Source of the DNA: Stenopsyche tienmushanensis
Taxonomy: Eukaryota; Arthropoda; Insecta; Trichoptera; Stenopsychidae
NCBI GenBank assembly: GCA_008973525.1
Contig: WACJ01000517.1
Coordinates: 1,550,001 to 1,614,000 of the forward strand
Length of the DNA: 64,000 nucleotides
Direction: 5' to 3'
Position numbers and translations under genes: made by a program. Of the stretch, positions 13,046 to 25,854 are shown piece after piece. Below the pieces are notes generated by a model. It made no database searches. It had not been told where the DNA came from and saw only the letters and a program-made list of their open reading frames with translations. Position 1 is the stretch's first letter, and every line of letters starts with the position of its first letter.

Positions 13046-14784
13046 TTAGCTTACATTTTCACCCAGTCCAAGTTGGTCGTCTTCCAAAATTATTTCGTTG
13101 TTAGCATTGTCTGGTTCGGAGCCAGAATCACTCACAGCTTCTTTCTCTGTCTCTAATTTATATAATATTTCATGACACAGTGGACATCGATCTTGGACAT
13201 AAAGCCATTTCCGAAGACATACTCCGTGAAAGTAATGATTGCATTTTGTTATCTTTGCAGAGCTCATTTCTTGATAGCAGATCGCGCACACATCGTCCAA
13301 AGACTTTAATTGGATCGACGATGCCGCCGGTAACGATTCAATCTTGTTGACTGCAGTGCGTCTCCTCATGAATGTGTTCCAACCGGATTTTGCTTCGCAC
13401 CATATATTGAAGTACGCATGTATGCACATCATCAAAGCTCTTATGGCACCTCCGGATTCAAATATAAGAATCCACGCGCCGTTGAAAAACAGGAATATGC
13501 CAAAACAGAACTCAACTAAATTTCCAAACGCTCGAATATAATAGACATAATCATCGAGCTTTTCCCAAAATGTGGAACGATAAGCATCAATTAAAAATAA
13601 TGAATAAATCATCAAACTAACTATAACTTTAACAATCACTTCAATGCTAAAAGCACTCACGGCTAAAAGCCATGTTGATAGTGTATGGTTAGACCATAAA
13701 TAGAAGAGCAATCCTACTGGAAATATGACTAGAAAAGCGCAAACGCATAAGGCCCTAATATGTCGATGAGTGCTGGGACTATGTGAAGCACTCAAAGACA
13801 TGAGCATCGGATTGACAATATTATGGACAAAATGTAATAAAGCTGCAAAGAGCAAGCAAAAATTTCTACATAATCTAACAAATCTTTTTTCAGGATTTAA
13901 CGAAGTGAGTCCTGTTTGCAATGCGAGAATATAAAATAAGATTGCAGATACGGTGCCAATGTTTCTATCTTCGTCGTCGTCAGTTAGCAATATCCACTGG
14001 AAGAAATTTCCGATGTAATGGCAAAAAAATGATATTACAGATGTCATTCCGAGAACTGCTGTTATCGTTTCACATCCTGTAATCAACAATGATTTAGCCA
14101 TCGAACCCAGGCTTTGGAATGCTAGTAGAGTAGTCACTTTAAAACTCTCATCCGATAATTCGTAGTTATCCATTAGTAATATGATGGCATGTTCAATAAC
14201 TCTCAATATCCAAAAGAGTCTCAATACGCTGGGAACATTCAGTCTAAGCCACTCTGCCTCTATCAAAGCCGATAATCCAAAATCTCTGGCAAAGCGCCTC
14301 GCTTTCATATAACCCTCAAAAATTATGTTGATGACTGAAAACAACGAAGACCACATGATGTATTTAATGACCATTAGTGGCAACAGTGCGGCAAATACTG
14401 GAGTATGGTGCAATATAACTTGAGGGAAGGGCAGAGCTGCAATTATCGACGGCAGAGTGAAACTAACAGGCAGCATATACTGTAGCACTTTATGTCTAGG
14501 AACCAAGCTTATAGCATAAAAAACGGTGGCCAGAAAAATTTGCAGCACATAATTTTGGATTATGATTAAGCCAGGCCCGCTTGGATCCATCAACCGAGCG
14601 AGATTCAAATTTAAAACATCTTCCAATATGCTAGAACTGACTGTGTCGGTCAGTAGGATTTGCTTCATCGCTGCCAGGTTCGCCCAATAGGAAATAAAAA
14701 TTATTCCCACGGATGACAGAAACATGTACATTATTATGAGATGTTTCATGTGCAGAACGAACATTGACATTGAGAATAGGCAAC
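13046..14784 (-). CDS. Trc8: Trc8 coding exon 2 (membrane domain and RING)
   Basis: A single exon encodes residues 91-669. It starts right after the acceptor at 14787-14785 (CAG), and four codons (C-L-F-S) precede the methionine at 14770. The frame is open to the stop at 13046-13048 with no disabling change, so the gene looks intact. RING-H2 residues run from CAICYQ through CNHYFHGVCLRKWL to CPLC. Confidence 0.95.
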
Positions 14785-17700
14785 CTGAAACAGTAAAAAA
14801 ATAAATTATTAGAGTTTGATCAAGTAATAAAATATTTTATTAAAAAAGCATTTAAAAAATAAATTGGAATGGCGTTTATGAGATTTACGCACGTCGTATA
14901 TGGAAGTTTGTCAACAACGGTCATATAGATATAAAATGGCATTAGTTAGTATTAACAGTTTTATTTCATCCAATGACATGACAATGTAATTCTGTGTCAC
15001 TTTCAACGAAAAAGTCCCGGGATTCGAGATTTGGTGATTTGTGCCTAATATATTGTACATTTTAATTATGAACACATATTTTTATGCCCCCAAAACCCTT
15101 GAATTGATTCGTAGAAAAATTCAGAGGGAGTAAATGAAAGATCCATGTTTTGTAAATACAATATCAGTTTGTCTCCTAACTTGGAGCTAGTTTAGGCTGT
15201 TCTTGTGTCTGTTTTCTGATGGGTTGCTAACGGATTTAAATATAAAAAAAATACAGTAAATTCTTCAAAGGTTATTATAATTTATTTTATATATCTCGTA
15301 TTCAAAGAGTAGCATCGTTTTGTTATATAAACTTGGGTAGGTTTTTATGCGATGGATATGTTCAACGGGGAGTCGCATATAAAATAATTTGAAATACATG
15401 GAAAACTGATGAATTGGATCCGTTATTTTTAAAAACTGCATAACTTCAAATTAATGTGATGAAATGTAGCAAAAATCGCATAAAAACACTTTGCGAAGAT
15501 AAACCAATAATTTTTTACGCAGTTCGTGATATAGACACATGCTATTCTTAAGCTCGCACTGGGATTTGAAAACTTGTTCAGAGTTTGAGTCATGTACAAT
15601 AAATAGATTGACTAGTTTCTTGTATAATTTTTACAGTAAGCGGGGCAGGAGTTTCTTCCAGTTCAATATCGTCTTCTGTTTCTTTGCTGGCATATAATAT
15701 CAAACCAATAATATTATTCAAGGGAGTATCCTCAAGCAATTCATTGACATAATTCTGAGAAAAAGCATCAAAGCCACCAAATTGATTTGCCAAAGTGATG
15801 ATTTCGGCTGACAATGTCGAAGTTTTTATTATATCGCCATCTGTAACACATTCATGTCAAACTGCTTTGCAAAAAGAATTTTAAGTGTGTGAAGTTATCT
15901 GAGATACTGCAGCTGAAACATTATTTATACAGTCCAAAACTGTTTAATCATTATTGTAGTCCATAATGGAAAGAAATCAATTGGGAGTATGGAAACATTA
16001 CAAAAAAAACTACAAAAAAGGAGATAGCCCAATGCACCCACTATCCAAAACAAATCACATGCAAAGGGTCAAACACACTTGGACTAATGAGACATCTTGA
16101 AAGGGTACATCGGATAAATTTGAATAAAAACACCGATGCGGAATGTTCAAACAGTGCGAAAAGAATTAAAATATTCCAACCACCAATAATACATTTTGTG
16201 AAGAAAAAAACGCTTCCAAAAATTGTTGCCGGGCTACATTCTGAAAACGATATATTTAATCTAGAACTTGTTGACATTTCGAGAATATGTGATACTTTTG
16301 AAATTCGTTAAGTTATTGAAAGTCGATTTAGTAAATTTGGAATGGTTTTTGAAAGTGAAACAATAGCAACAACGACTGATGGTGCTAGTGTGATGAAAAA
16401 GTTTGGGTGTGAAAGTCCCGTCATCGAAATCATGCTATACATTGTACCAGAAAACTTATCAAACAGAAACAATGAAAACATTGAAACAGAAGATTTAAAT
16501 TATTCCAAAGAAGATGAACAAAACACTGAAGAAAGTGACTCCGAAAATTCAGAAAGATAGAACAAGATGCTTCTTTTCATTTACAGATACATACATATGT
16601 AATACATATATTTACATTAAAAAAATCAGTACATAATTGAAGAGAAAATAAAAGTCTCGAGTCTCGAGAAGTCCCGGGACTTCTAGAAAAATCAATTTGA
16701 ACCTATCAAGATCTAAAGAGAATTCCTCGGAAGTTTTAATAACCTAGCATATGATTAAAGTGAAGTATAAGTTTTACCGAATGTCATATTTTTAATGCTG
16801 ATGAATTTAATCTATTTTGCACTGTATCCATATATATCATTGCTATCTGGATTTCACGTAAAAAATGTCAAATTTAATTGATTGTCGATTAATATCAGCA
16901 ATTTACATCAGTCCATTGACGCTCTACCAAGTTCGACTGTAGATATTTTAAATGGAAATTAAAACACGAAAGGTTGTTTTCGTCATATTTGAATATTTGT
17001 GAAATAAATCAAAACATCTTAGCGACCGTACTTTTTATCTAAAAAAAAAAGTAATTTGAAACACAAATAAATAATAAGTTGAAAATCAAAAATAGTATTG
17101 CATATCAATTTTTTGGACATAGTTTAGATTACAATTTTTTTTGATAAACATGTTTTTGCACAAATACATAAAAAGTTCGCCATGAAAATTATTACTTATA
17201 TTTATGTGTCTCGTTTAGTATGTCATAATAAAAGTTCAAGAACACCGCTAAAAGTATCAACGTGACTAATCAATATCTTAAGAAAGCTACACAATAAATT
17301 CATAATAAAATATAATGCATTTTTAGGTAAATATATATCATTTTGTAAAACGTAAAATATTTACCATAAGAATTTATTCATGTATGACTTTTATTAAATT
17401 AAATGTTTATATTTAACAATCACGCTTCATTGTCCATGTCGCCGTTATTTGAAACCGATTTGAAGGATTTTTCTAATAGGCGAGAAATTATTTCAGCGAT
17501 GCAAGATTTGCCGTTATCAAACAATACGAGAAGAATCAAGGTGATTTTAACAGAATTAGAATGTCCGTTTAAATATTATTTGAGTCCTTAATTACACGGA
17601 TTGTTTAAAGCCCTTGTAGAATATTGAATCTTCACAAGCTGACCTTATCCTACACACAGATATAAGATGGTTAAGTAACGGCAAGGCATCCATGCGTTTT

Positions 17701-20700
17701 TTGATCTTTTAAGAGTTTAAAAAAAAACTTATTTCGAAAGGTCAAATGTTTGAACAATTAGATAACTCACAATGGCTGATGGACTTGGCATTTTTAAGTG
17801 GCTATGTAAAAAAATGAATAGATAAACCTGGACATCCACAGAAAAATAAGAATTTAGCTGAAATAATTAGCTCAATAAAAGCATTCAAAGCCGAAATACA
17901 AAGTTCGTGCCGCATTAACGTATTATGGCATAATTTTAGCTTGGAAAAAATGTTAAACGAACTTGATATAGATTTAAATTTCTTTCCGATGACAATACAC
18001 ACATGTGTTAATATTTTAATCATATAAAATATATGTAAATGTTATCTGTCAGCAAATTATATGAAATTTAAAAAATTATAAATACATCATAGAACAGCGA
18101 TCGGCAAGGTTTGGTCTGCGAGATAAATTTGGTGATCCGCATTGTAATTTTCAAGATATTGAAGATCAGATAATAAAAATGGTGAAAAACTCATCATTTT
18201 ATTCAATTCAACTTGACGAATCTACTGATATTATAAACAAAGCACTCGTACTGTTTTGTCAGGGTTGAGTATAAAGAACAGTTGCACGAAGAATACTTAG
18301 TTTGCTTAATTTGTCGGGTAGAATAACCGGCTCAGAGATTTTTTAAGCATTTAATAGTTATTTCTTTAGAAATGAATTTCAACATACAATATTTAATACA
18401 AAAATCCAGTTAGTTGTCCGCTGGATTAAAATTGTGAATTTTAATCCATTTAGTGGTCCGTGAGCCGAAAAAGGTTGTCGACCGCTGTCATAGAATACAT
18501 TCAAATATAATTTTTATATTGAACTGATGAATGCTGTCCTTATGTTTTTTTGGTGTGTTTACCTGCCATTTAATCTATGCCTGTTCATATAATTCAACTT
18601 CAGCATTTCATCACACTGGATACACGCATCGATGCAGTAATCTCGTTTGTAAGCACCACTGAAATTTCGTTTCAATCTTTCAGCTGCTTTAAGAATATAT
18701 AAATTTAAAAAAACCGCCCGGACTGTAAAGTTTAAAAAAAACTGTTTAGACAGTTTGAAAGTACATTTTTTCTCTTTTTGTAAATACGGATGAAAACTTT
18801 TGGATTATAGTTGATCACAAAATGAATAATCTTTTGAAAAAAAAAGGAGCCTTCAAGTGTTTTGACACTACTTTGATCGCACTAATTCTATGAATGTCTT
18901 CTTTCACTTATTCTAATATTTGTATTCAATTTTTGATTTTAAACACGATATAAATCTAGGAAATCTATTTTCTCTAAACGCGATGATATAACGCAGCACG
19001 TTCCAGGCTGCTGGATTAGATTGAGGGGAGTGTTGGCTTCAAAACGCACTCTTTAAAAGTCGCTTCCCAGCTATCTGAGTCAGGGCGTGCGTTTCTGTGA
19101 CGCTCGCTTGAGATAATATAATGTTGCAATTGATCGTTATCAAAGTTTGCGTTAAACTTGGGAAGTCCACCACCAAAACATTTATATTAATTCAGCAGGC
19201 CCTTGGGAATGATTGCTTATCCATATCACAAGTTGTTTAAGGAGAAAATATAACATGTGTGATTATATGAACTCTAATCGACCGTTGAGTCTACAATAGA
19301 TACATTGAAAAACTTTGTTCCGGATTACCCCGGACTAGCCACACAGGACATCATCCACTGAACTTTATCCCAGCAGGATGATACTCATGCAAGAGCTTCC
19401 AGGTGCCTGACCTTTTCACTCGCGTCCTCCAGAGGAGGCGAGGTCCCGAAGGCACGCTGGACTAAAGGAAAATAGGAAATTGGATGGAGTTGGGGTTATG
19501 CTAAGTTCAAAGGAAGAGCACCTATCCAGAATAAATTTTAAAAATTACAAAAACAACTGTTTGTCGCATTGTAATCGAAGATTTGAACACAAAGACGAAT
19601 AGAAATTTCATCCCAATAACGCGCCAAGCCACAGCAACTTAATTGTCAATGATTTCCTGGCCAGGAACCGTACCCCATTGTTTTCCTAGCTTCCTTATAG
19701 CCCTGACCTTGACTCCCCCAGACTTTTTTTGTTTCCTCGCTTAAAAGGAGGGCTGAAAGGGCAACATTGGAACACAATTGAAACCATCCAACTTCATGTT
19801 ACATCAGCTCTAAAGAACATCTTAGCGAAGACCTTCCAGGCATAAGGATATCAATGCAGGAAGGTATGATTTTGAAGATTTTAAACTAATTGTACAAATA
19901 TGTTCAATGCATGATTTTATATGGATTTGGAATCATTACATTTTGAACGCACGTGTATAACATAATATTTCCTTGTGACGTTTAACAATTCAACAGATTT
20001 TTTATAATCTACTCAGATAAACACATATTTATAATGCCTACAAAAACAAGGCCTATAATCATACTTATATATTATAAAGCTATAAATTGACTAACATCAT
20101 TTGAATTTACATATATGGATGACTTGCTTTTTTAACGCACAAATTTCACACGATAGGCTATATTAAACGCATTGCCCAACTGAGCATATTAATTGCTGAT
20201 GAAATTTGCAAATTGTTAAAAACGAAATACAGGTTCAATGACAAATAATGCTTTGCTAGTATTGCCACATTTGATGGAGTTTTTTAGTTATTATTACCCA
20301 ATATAATTAACATGGTTTTAAATTAACTCTAAAGTGAGACTGATCCATACACAGTGGTATTTGAAGTCTTTATCTGCCATTTATTCATTCATCAGGCTGA
20401 AAAAGTCATTATTTCCAATATCTAATATATAAAAATTAATCTCTGTTCGTATGTAATGCGTTGCCATTCCGTTCATCGGATTGTGATAAAACTTTGTCCA
20501 CTTATTGCTAAGGATTGCGCGAATAACAGGCACAGTCTAATATATAAAAATCAACGTTTGTTTGTCCGTATTTAATGCGCTTCCATACCATTCAACCGAT
20601 TGCGATAAAATTTTATCAATTTACTGTTCACACGTGTGGGAATAAAATAGGTATAGTAAAAACATTGTATGGATGCACTATATTGACGTATATTGATCTG

Positions 20701-22504
20701 GTGAAATGAAGTTTGGGCTGTAAGGACGGGGATGCGCGCACAACACAGTGGTTAAGTCAGTCTTCGAGACAAGAGCGAGTAGTGCATATATTTTTGTATT
20801 CCAATCCTTCGGCCCACGGTACATGTGACCTGAAGCAATAAACCACGTACTGCCGGGTCTTCGCTAGTATTCAATATATTTTTGGGTAGTTCTTAATTTC
20901 TGACATAATTTTGACCTATTTTATATGCACATGCATAAAATAAATCAATCCCTTTTATTTTATTATTTTACTGCAATAAATATCGCCAACAAATAGAGAT
21001 TTAGGATAAATGATTATATTTTCTAAAATTCTTTAAAATTTGGAATGTAATTTTATACAGTTTGTTTAAAAACATCAATAACATTAAAATTAAACTGTGG
21101 TTTGCATATCAATAAAAATAATTAGAAATGTGGTTAGATAAATCAAATTTATATAATAGATATAAAAAGTATGAATGATCATTAAAATATTGTTTTCAAA
21201 AAGAGTAAGGTTTTTTGTTATAAAAACTTATATCGTGCCGTCGGTGAACATTTATTTTCAACTTACAACAGCAAAACCTTAGAAGACCTTGAGGAATGAT
21301 GAATGCATATGTAAAAACCAATCAATAGCAAGAAATAAAATAACGGGTAATAAAAAAGGGACCCTCCAAAAAAAGGACTTTTTCAAATAGGTCGATAATT
21401 GTATGCAGCAAAATTATTTGTATAAAAAAAATGTGTGTTCAAGATTTTGAAGATAACGGAGAATAAACTTGAATGTCGCTAACAATACAGCATTTTTTAG
21501 ACGTATAACGAAACATTGTGGGCCGTAAATCGAAAAAGTGGCGCAATTAAAAAAGATCATTATTTATAAGCGGCTTTATAGCAGGGTATAATGAGATGTG
21601 AGCGAATTACCATATTATCACTAATTTAAAACGAAAATCAATTATTGTTGCAATCTCACTCGTAGGCAGTTCTGATTATCTTAATGTACTATTTCAAAAT
21701 CGAGAAATCAACGTACAATCCCAATAACTCAAGTTCTTTAGTCATTATGCTATAAATAAGAACGCATTAATCTTCTACAAAATCATATTGAATTCAATTT
21801 AAGCAATCAGTTCAAATACTATTTCGTTTTGTTATTATTATATTATTGTACACATTTCAAAGTGGGAGTGCTCAAGAATCTGATTAACGATTACTATCAA
21901 TACGCTATTGTTTCAACGCATTCATTTGAATACTGGGGTATAAATGATGAAATTCAACATAACTGCTAAGATTCTAAAAAGATTTATGTATCATCGTACT
22001 GGATCGTCCAATATAAATAAATAAGTTGACAAAATAAAATTCAAAAATCATAAGTAGGCCAATTTTTAGATAAAAATGTTAGTGTTGGCAATGATGAACA
22101 TTAATTTCAGAGTATTGACGTTGACAACCTGAGATTTAAGTGAGGTTATGTTTTATGAAGTTTTCAAGTAAGCGGATCAATCTGACAGTTATGATTGTGG
22201 CATATTAATTGAGGTCGCCAAGCAGAAACTCACCACAGCAGCACATGACAAACTTTAACAAGTTTAACAAGAGCGCCTTTAGGAAGTCAGGATCGTAGAT
22301 GTTTTCGTCGATGCGAAGAGCCTCCGCAGCAGCATCAACCATCTCCGCGGAGAGGTTGTGGGATTGGACCGGTAGGGGGACATCGCCCTCGGCCATAGGC
22401 ACCGGCAATCCCAGGCTCAACTTCAGCAGCTCGTCGACGACGAAGAGCGGCGGCACACGCAAGGCCACTTCGGCCAGCGCGGCCGCGCGCCCCCACAGAG
22501 CCAT
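13046..22504 (-). CDS. Trc8: TRC8/RNF139-like ER membrane RING-H2 E3 ubiquitin ligase, two coding exons
   Basis: Coding exon 1 is 22504-22234 and exon 2 is 14784-13046 (stop included). They join across a 7449-bp GT-AG intron (donor GTGAGT, acceptor TTTCAG). Exon 1 ends in phase 1 and exon 2 supplies the two missing bases, giving 669 residues, close to the about 664 of human RNF139. The protein has many hydrophobic membrane segments. Family-typical blocks include ILALQTGLTSLNPEKRFVRL, VLMSLSASHS and WEKLDDYVYYIR. The C-terminal RING-H2 at about residues 590-627 has all eight ligands spaced C-x2-C-x11-C-x-H-x2-H-x2-C-x10-C-x2-C. In animals TRC8 is an ER ubiquitin ligase linked to sterol regulation and ER protein turnover; that role is inferred here from the family. 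An acidic tail follows the RING. Internal ORFs on the other strand are shadows. Confidence 0.95.
15330..15491 (-). mobile_element. TA-type MITE, second degenerate copy (family M)
   Basis: In the Trc8 intron. One end reads ACTTGGGTAGGTTTTTATGC and the other ATCGCATAAAAACAC. The sequence aligns along its length with the reverse complement of the cleaner copy at 28439-28613. Confidence 0.6.
15960..16565 (+). mobile_element. hAT transposase relic with BED finger (GTF2IRD2/ZBED-like)
   Basis: Frames read VWKHYKKNYKK, then after a frame change QCTHYPKQITCKGSNTLGLM-RHLERVH, a BED zinc finger with one cysteine changed to tyrosine. It continues AECSNSAKRIKIFQPPI, KIVAGL and ATTTDGASVMKKFG, matching the start of the hAT catalytic region. 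A related relic lies at 28900-29270 on the other strand. It sits inside the Trc8 intron and is broken by frameshifts and stops. Confidence 0.75.
17400..18030 (+). mobile_element. hAT transposase relic, later segment
   Basis: One frame at about 17640-18025 reads LILHTDIRWLSNGKASMRFL, then LISKGQMFEQLDNSQWLMDL, then NKNLAEIISSIKAFKAEIQS. These resemble the middle-to-C-terminal part of GTF2IRD2/ZBED-type hAT transposases. An in-frame stop interrupts it near 17812. It is probably part of the same decayed insertion as 15960-16565. Confidence 0.65.
18095..18487 (+). mobile_element. Short hAT element with perfect 8-bp target duplication
   Basis: The ends are CAGCGATCGGCAAGG and the complement of CAGCGGTCGACAACC, flanked by identical 8-bp TCATAGAA at 18087-18094 and 18488-18495. 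The interior keeps a transposase scrap (FYSIQLDESTDIINKALVL), typical of the hAT catalytic domain start. It is a deletion derivative of a larger hAT, inserted in the Trc8 intron. Because it lies after a segment that belongs later in the protein (17640-18025), it is a separate insertion. Confidence 0.85.
19310..19490 (+). repeat. GC-richer dispersed repeat, related to 41.78-42.0 kb
   Basis: Shares GGACTAGCCACACA, a CGCCTCC/AGAGGAGGCGAGG block and GGTTATGCTAAGTTCAAAG-like sequence with about 41788-42000 (GTTATGCTAAGATCAAAG). It may be LINE-derived, but no coding frame is recognisable. Confidence 0.4.
20421..20867 (+). mobile_element. Non-autonomous Helitron-like element (possibly two 5' ends in tandem)
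   Basis: It begins TCTAATATATAAAAATTAAT after an A and ends GGGTCTTCGCTAG before a T, matching Helitron rules (5' TC, 3' CTAG, insertion between A and T, no target duplication). A second 5' end, TCTAATATATAAAAATCAAC, starts at 20536. I found no convincing 3' subterminal hairpin, which lowers confidence. It lies in the Trc8 intron. Confidence 0.6.
22234..22504 (-). CDS. Trc8: Trc8 coding exon 1 (N-terminus)
   Basis: This exon encodes 90 codons plus one base, ending ...FVMCCC then G before the donor GTGAGT (22233-22228). The segment EVALRVPPLFVVDELL near residues 12-27 resembles the N-terminus of vertebrate RNF139 as I remember it (an EVALRVP block followed by a hydrophobic stretch). The exon is far more GC-rich and CpG-rich than its surroundings, which suits a 5' exon at a promoter. 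Without it, exon 2 would start at an internal methionine (ATG 14770) with an open frame back to its acceptor. The first in-frame ATG is at 22504. An ATG in another frame at 22589, if transcribed, would be an overlapping upstream ORF. Confidence 0.9.
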
Positions 22505-22590
22505 CCGCCCGACCGCCGAAGCGACCTGACAACCATAGACTCACACACTGCTCCCCGCAACCCCGCCGCTCGTCAGCCTTCAGACACATA
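22290..22590 (-). promoter_or_regulatory. CpG-rich island over Trc8 5' end
   Basis: A sharply bounded GC- and CpG-rich stretch in AT-rich DNA covers most of exon 1 and about 85 bp upstream of the start codon. It probably includes the 5' UTR and core promoter. No TATA box is evident and the transcription start cannot be placed from sequence alone. Confidence 0.45.
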
Positions 22591-23727
22591 TGATCTAAAT
22601 ACGTTATTTTACCGCCATTTCATCTCGACTAAAATTAAAATATATTAAAACCCTCTTATATGAAATTAATATTATTATCAACTAATTTAACTATATCACA
22701 TAATTCTAACATGATGATTTTTTTTTGCAATAAATCAATAATTTTTAGACAATCGTGATGATATTTGATTTAGATAAAAATATTATTAAAATAGCAACGC
22801 GTCGATTAATTTAATATTTTAATTTAAACATAAAATTATAAACACAAAAGCTATAAATATTTTTAATAATGAAATGATTTATATATTAAAAATATTTAAT
22901 AATCGGCGTTTTTATTATTATGATCATTAGTCGTGACGTATTCCGAAATAAAATCATTAATGACATTGATGGTAACGCATGCGGTAATTATTTGAATATT
23001 GTACAATTTTATTTTATTTGTACCATAAACAATCGGCGCTTGTAACAAAACACAACAGATGTCATTAATAAAATGCAATCGAAATGGTCATTTATCGAAT
23101 TGAAAATCATATCAGTTTTGAAAATAATTTTCGGAATGTGATTCGACATGTATTTCGGCCTTCGAATGATGCAGTCTAAATACGCATTTCGTCATCTTCA
23201 CACAATAATTGACTCGAATCTGACCGTATTCATCGCAATGGCGCAAAAAACCAAGAAGACAAGATTTAAATTCGATAAATCTTTGAATTGGGACAATTTG
23301 CACAACAGTGGCGAATTAAATAACATATGAAATATTATTTGGAATGGATAAATTTTAAACGATTTACAAAATACAATGCATAAACTAGCAGAATTAAGAA
23401 CCGTTATATTTTTCATTTCGGTTTTTGTTCTGGTATGTTTCGTTTTTTCAGTTTTCAATATAGCTTTGAGTGATGTATTGTCTAAAATTTTGAAGTTATC
23501 ATGTTGACAACAAATATTTAATTGAATGTAAAATAATTAGAACTAGATTTATATGATAATATAATTTTTTAATGGCTGAAAGTTTGGAAGTCCCTAACAC
23601 TAGAAAACAAATTTAAGCTTGGTAGTCCCTATCTGGATACATAGCAAATATTTAGGGAAAAATAAGCAAAAAAAACCTTAATAATGACTTTAGTTTACAA
23701 GCTAGAATTTGGCTTAAAAACAATATT
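22591..23727. other. AT-rich region upstream of Trc8, no gene seen
   Basis: Only short overlapping ORFs without recognisable domains. It may include distal Trc8 regulatory sequence, but none can be identified. Confidence 0.4.
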
Positions 23728-24265
23728 CTGGGCCGTAACAAGGGGGTGGCAAAGCAGGCGCAGAATACCGACTCGGTCGAGAGTTGCACATGGTTTTTAT
23801 GTTACTTGGCCATTCTACTTTACATGAATAAACACTTATCGACTCTGTTCGTTTTTATAATATATACTAAGTTGTCTAATCCCGCTTTTCTTCGTTATTG
23901 CTTAAATATTGGACCAACCCAGCCGATATGAGCCCGCAATAAAATAAAGACAACAATATTTTCGACCGATTGTAAATTTTAAACAACCCATCCGATCAGT
24001 CTTCTTCGGTCAACTTCGTTTTGTAATGAGATTTCGTAATCGTTCTGTAAGCATGTTCAGGTGTGACGTCCGATCGTGAGGCGCTCATTCGTTATATCAG
24101 CGGTCCGAAAATCGGACCGATTGAACATACAGACTTTGTAGCCACTTCGTCTTCTTTTAAGGTACCAAAATGAGATCGCAAACAAGCCTAGACTTCCCCC
24201 TATTCATAAAAACTATATATTTATCTATCTTGCTAATTTATGTTGTTATCTTAGTTAGTTTTAAG
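23728..24265 (+). mobile_element. hAT family B copy 1 (CTGGGCCGTAAC end)
   Basis: The left end CTGGGCCGTAACAAGGGGG is one base from the CAGGGCCGTAAC terminus of the complete element at 46998. The interior aligns with copy 2 at 33332-33873 (for example TTTTTATAATATATACTAAG and TTATCTTAGTTAGTTTTA). No right terminus was recognised. Confidence 0.6.
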
Positions 24266-25854
24266 TTATAAAATTTAGCTAGTTTCTCAGAATGCAAGTA
24301 GTCACTCGAAGTTGAGAATAAGCGTGTTCCTTGTGGTTAGCTCTGACGATATTATCCTAAGTATTGATTAAACAGGACAATTAACGGGAGGATCAAAAAG
24401 AAATATTACAGTATTATCAAAAGAAAACAATAAAAAAAATCTGTATAAGAACGACGAAGGTCACATAATATATCAACACAAAAAAAAATCAAATTATTTA
24501 GCATAAGATATGTACCGAACCAAAATAACCGATATTTTCGAACCGGTTCATGACCGGTTTTTTATGGATTTTCAATGTAGTTTCGGTTTTTAAACCCTAA
24601 GATAATAAGAGAAACAAGTTTAATGTATAGATAAAAATGGATTTACTTTTTTTGAAGTTCAATTTATAAGCCCAAATTTTATTCCAAAAAAAACAACATG
24701 CTTTCACTTAGTCATATGAATGTCTTTGTCAAGTTTATCTCTACCTTATTTCTTATACATATAAGCATAGTAATTGGTTTTTGGTTTTTTTTTGCTATAA
24801 GAGTTTAAGGATTTCCTTAATGATCGCATGATTTTGAGCACTTTGCTTTTCGCATTTAATTGCATACTATTTTAACATTTTGACTGACGTTCTTGGTTTA
24901 ACGCGTTGATAGTATTGCAATCGATTTCATAACACCTACAATGTATATATTTAAAAGTGATTGAAATATAAATAACAGCATTAAACAGGATTTTTACAAA
25001 ATTAAAATTTCACGCTTAACGTAAGACGTTTATACAAAATTTGCTTTTTTTTTCATAGAAACTACTAAGTTTATCACATTCCACTCGATCAGCATTATCA
25101 AACAGTATAATACTATTTAGTTAGGAATTGCTATTTTGCGATCGATTTTCATCTGATAAAATATTTATACACTGTAATTGGTGTATTTCTCGTTCATTGT
25201 GTCTAATTTGGACGTTGAATATCCTTTAATAATGTATGATATCACTAGAAAATTCCGTTAGACCAAGTGCCTATTATTAACTCGAATTGCAGATATAAAA
25301 TATTCATTTGAAAACATAAAATCGATTTTTCAATTAACAAGCGGTGATAATAAAAGTTAGGGTGTTTTAAAAAAAAGAAATAGCTCGTCACTAAAGGGAA
25401 TATGTTTTTGTCTATGGTCGTCTTAACACTATATAAATTGACCAAGACCACTTGTGCGTTTCTATTTAACACCTTAATGTAATTAAAATTGCACACGTAT
25501 ATTTGCCAATCAATATATAAAATTAATGAAAAGCACATAATAACCGTGATAGTATATATCAAACACAATAACATAAATTACCAACCAAAACATCTGATAA
25601 ATGAATAGCTGTGCAAATATGCATAAAAGATACACGCAAGGTAGCCAAAAGTGTCAAATACTTGAAATATTTTTTTAAAATATAATTTGCACAGCAACAA
25701 CGCGTTCCGTCATAGTTCATCCCCCGACAATTTATTTAGGATATAAACTCAGGAATATATACTATTTAGTAAGAGCAAATATAACAAGCTTATATTGCTT
25801 TAATCTTTAATTGAAAATAATTCCACTGCATGCATTTATTTGGTTATGTATAGG
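24266..25854. other. AT-rich, no gene seen
   Basis: Only short ORFs. The longest (25574-25245, - strand) encodes hydrophobic residues with no recognised domain and AT-driven composition. Confidence 0.4.

Noticed and set aside
13344..13541. Plus-strand ORF inside the Trc8 main exon
   Set aside because: Antisense shadow of a well-supported coding exon.
22299..22589. ORFs in other frames over the CpG-rich block (22299-22529 + and 22589-22335 -)
   Set aside because: They overlap Trc8 exon 1; high GC reduces stop codons and opens shadow frames.
25245..25574. 109-codon hydrophobic minus ORF as a membrane protein or chemoreceptor exon
   Set aside because: Hydrophobic composition follows from AT-rich codons; no receptor motif and no supporting neighbouring exons.
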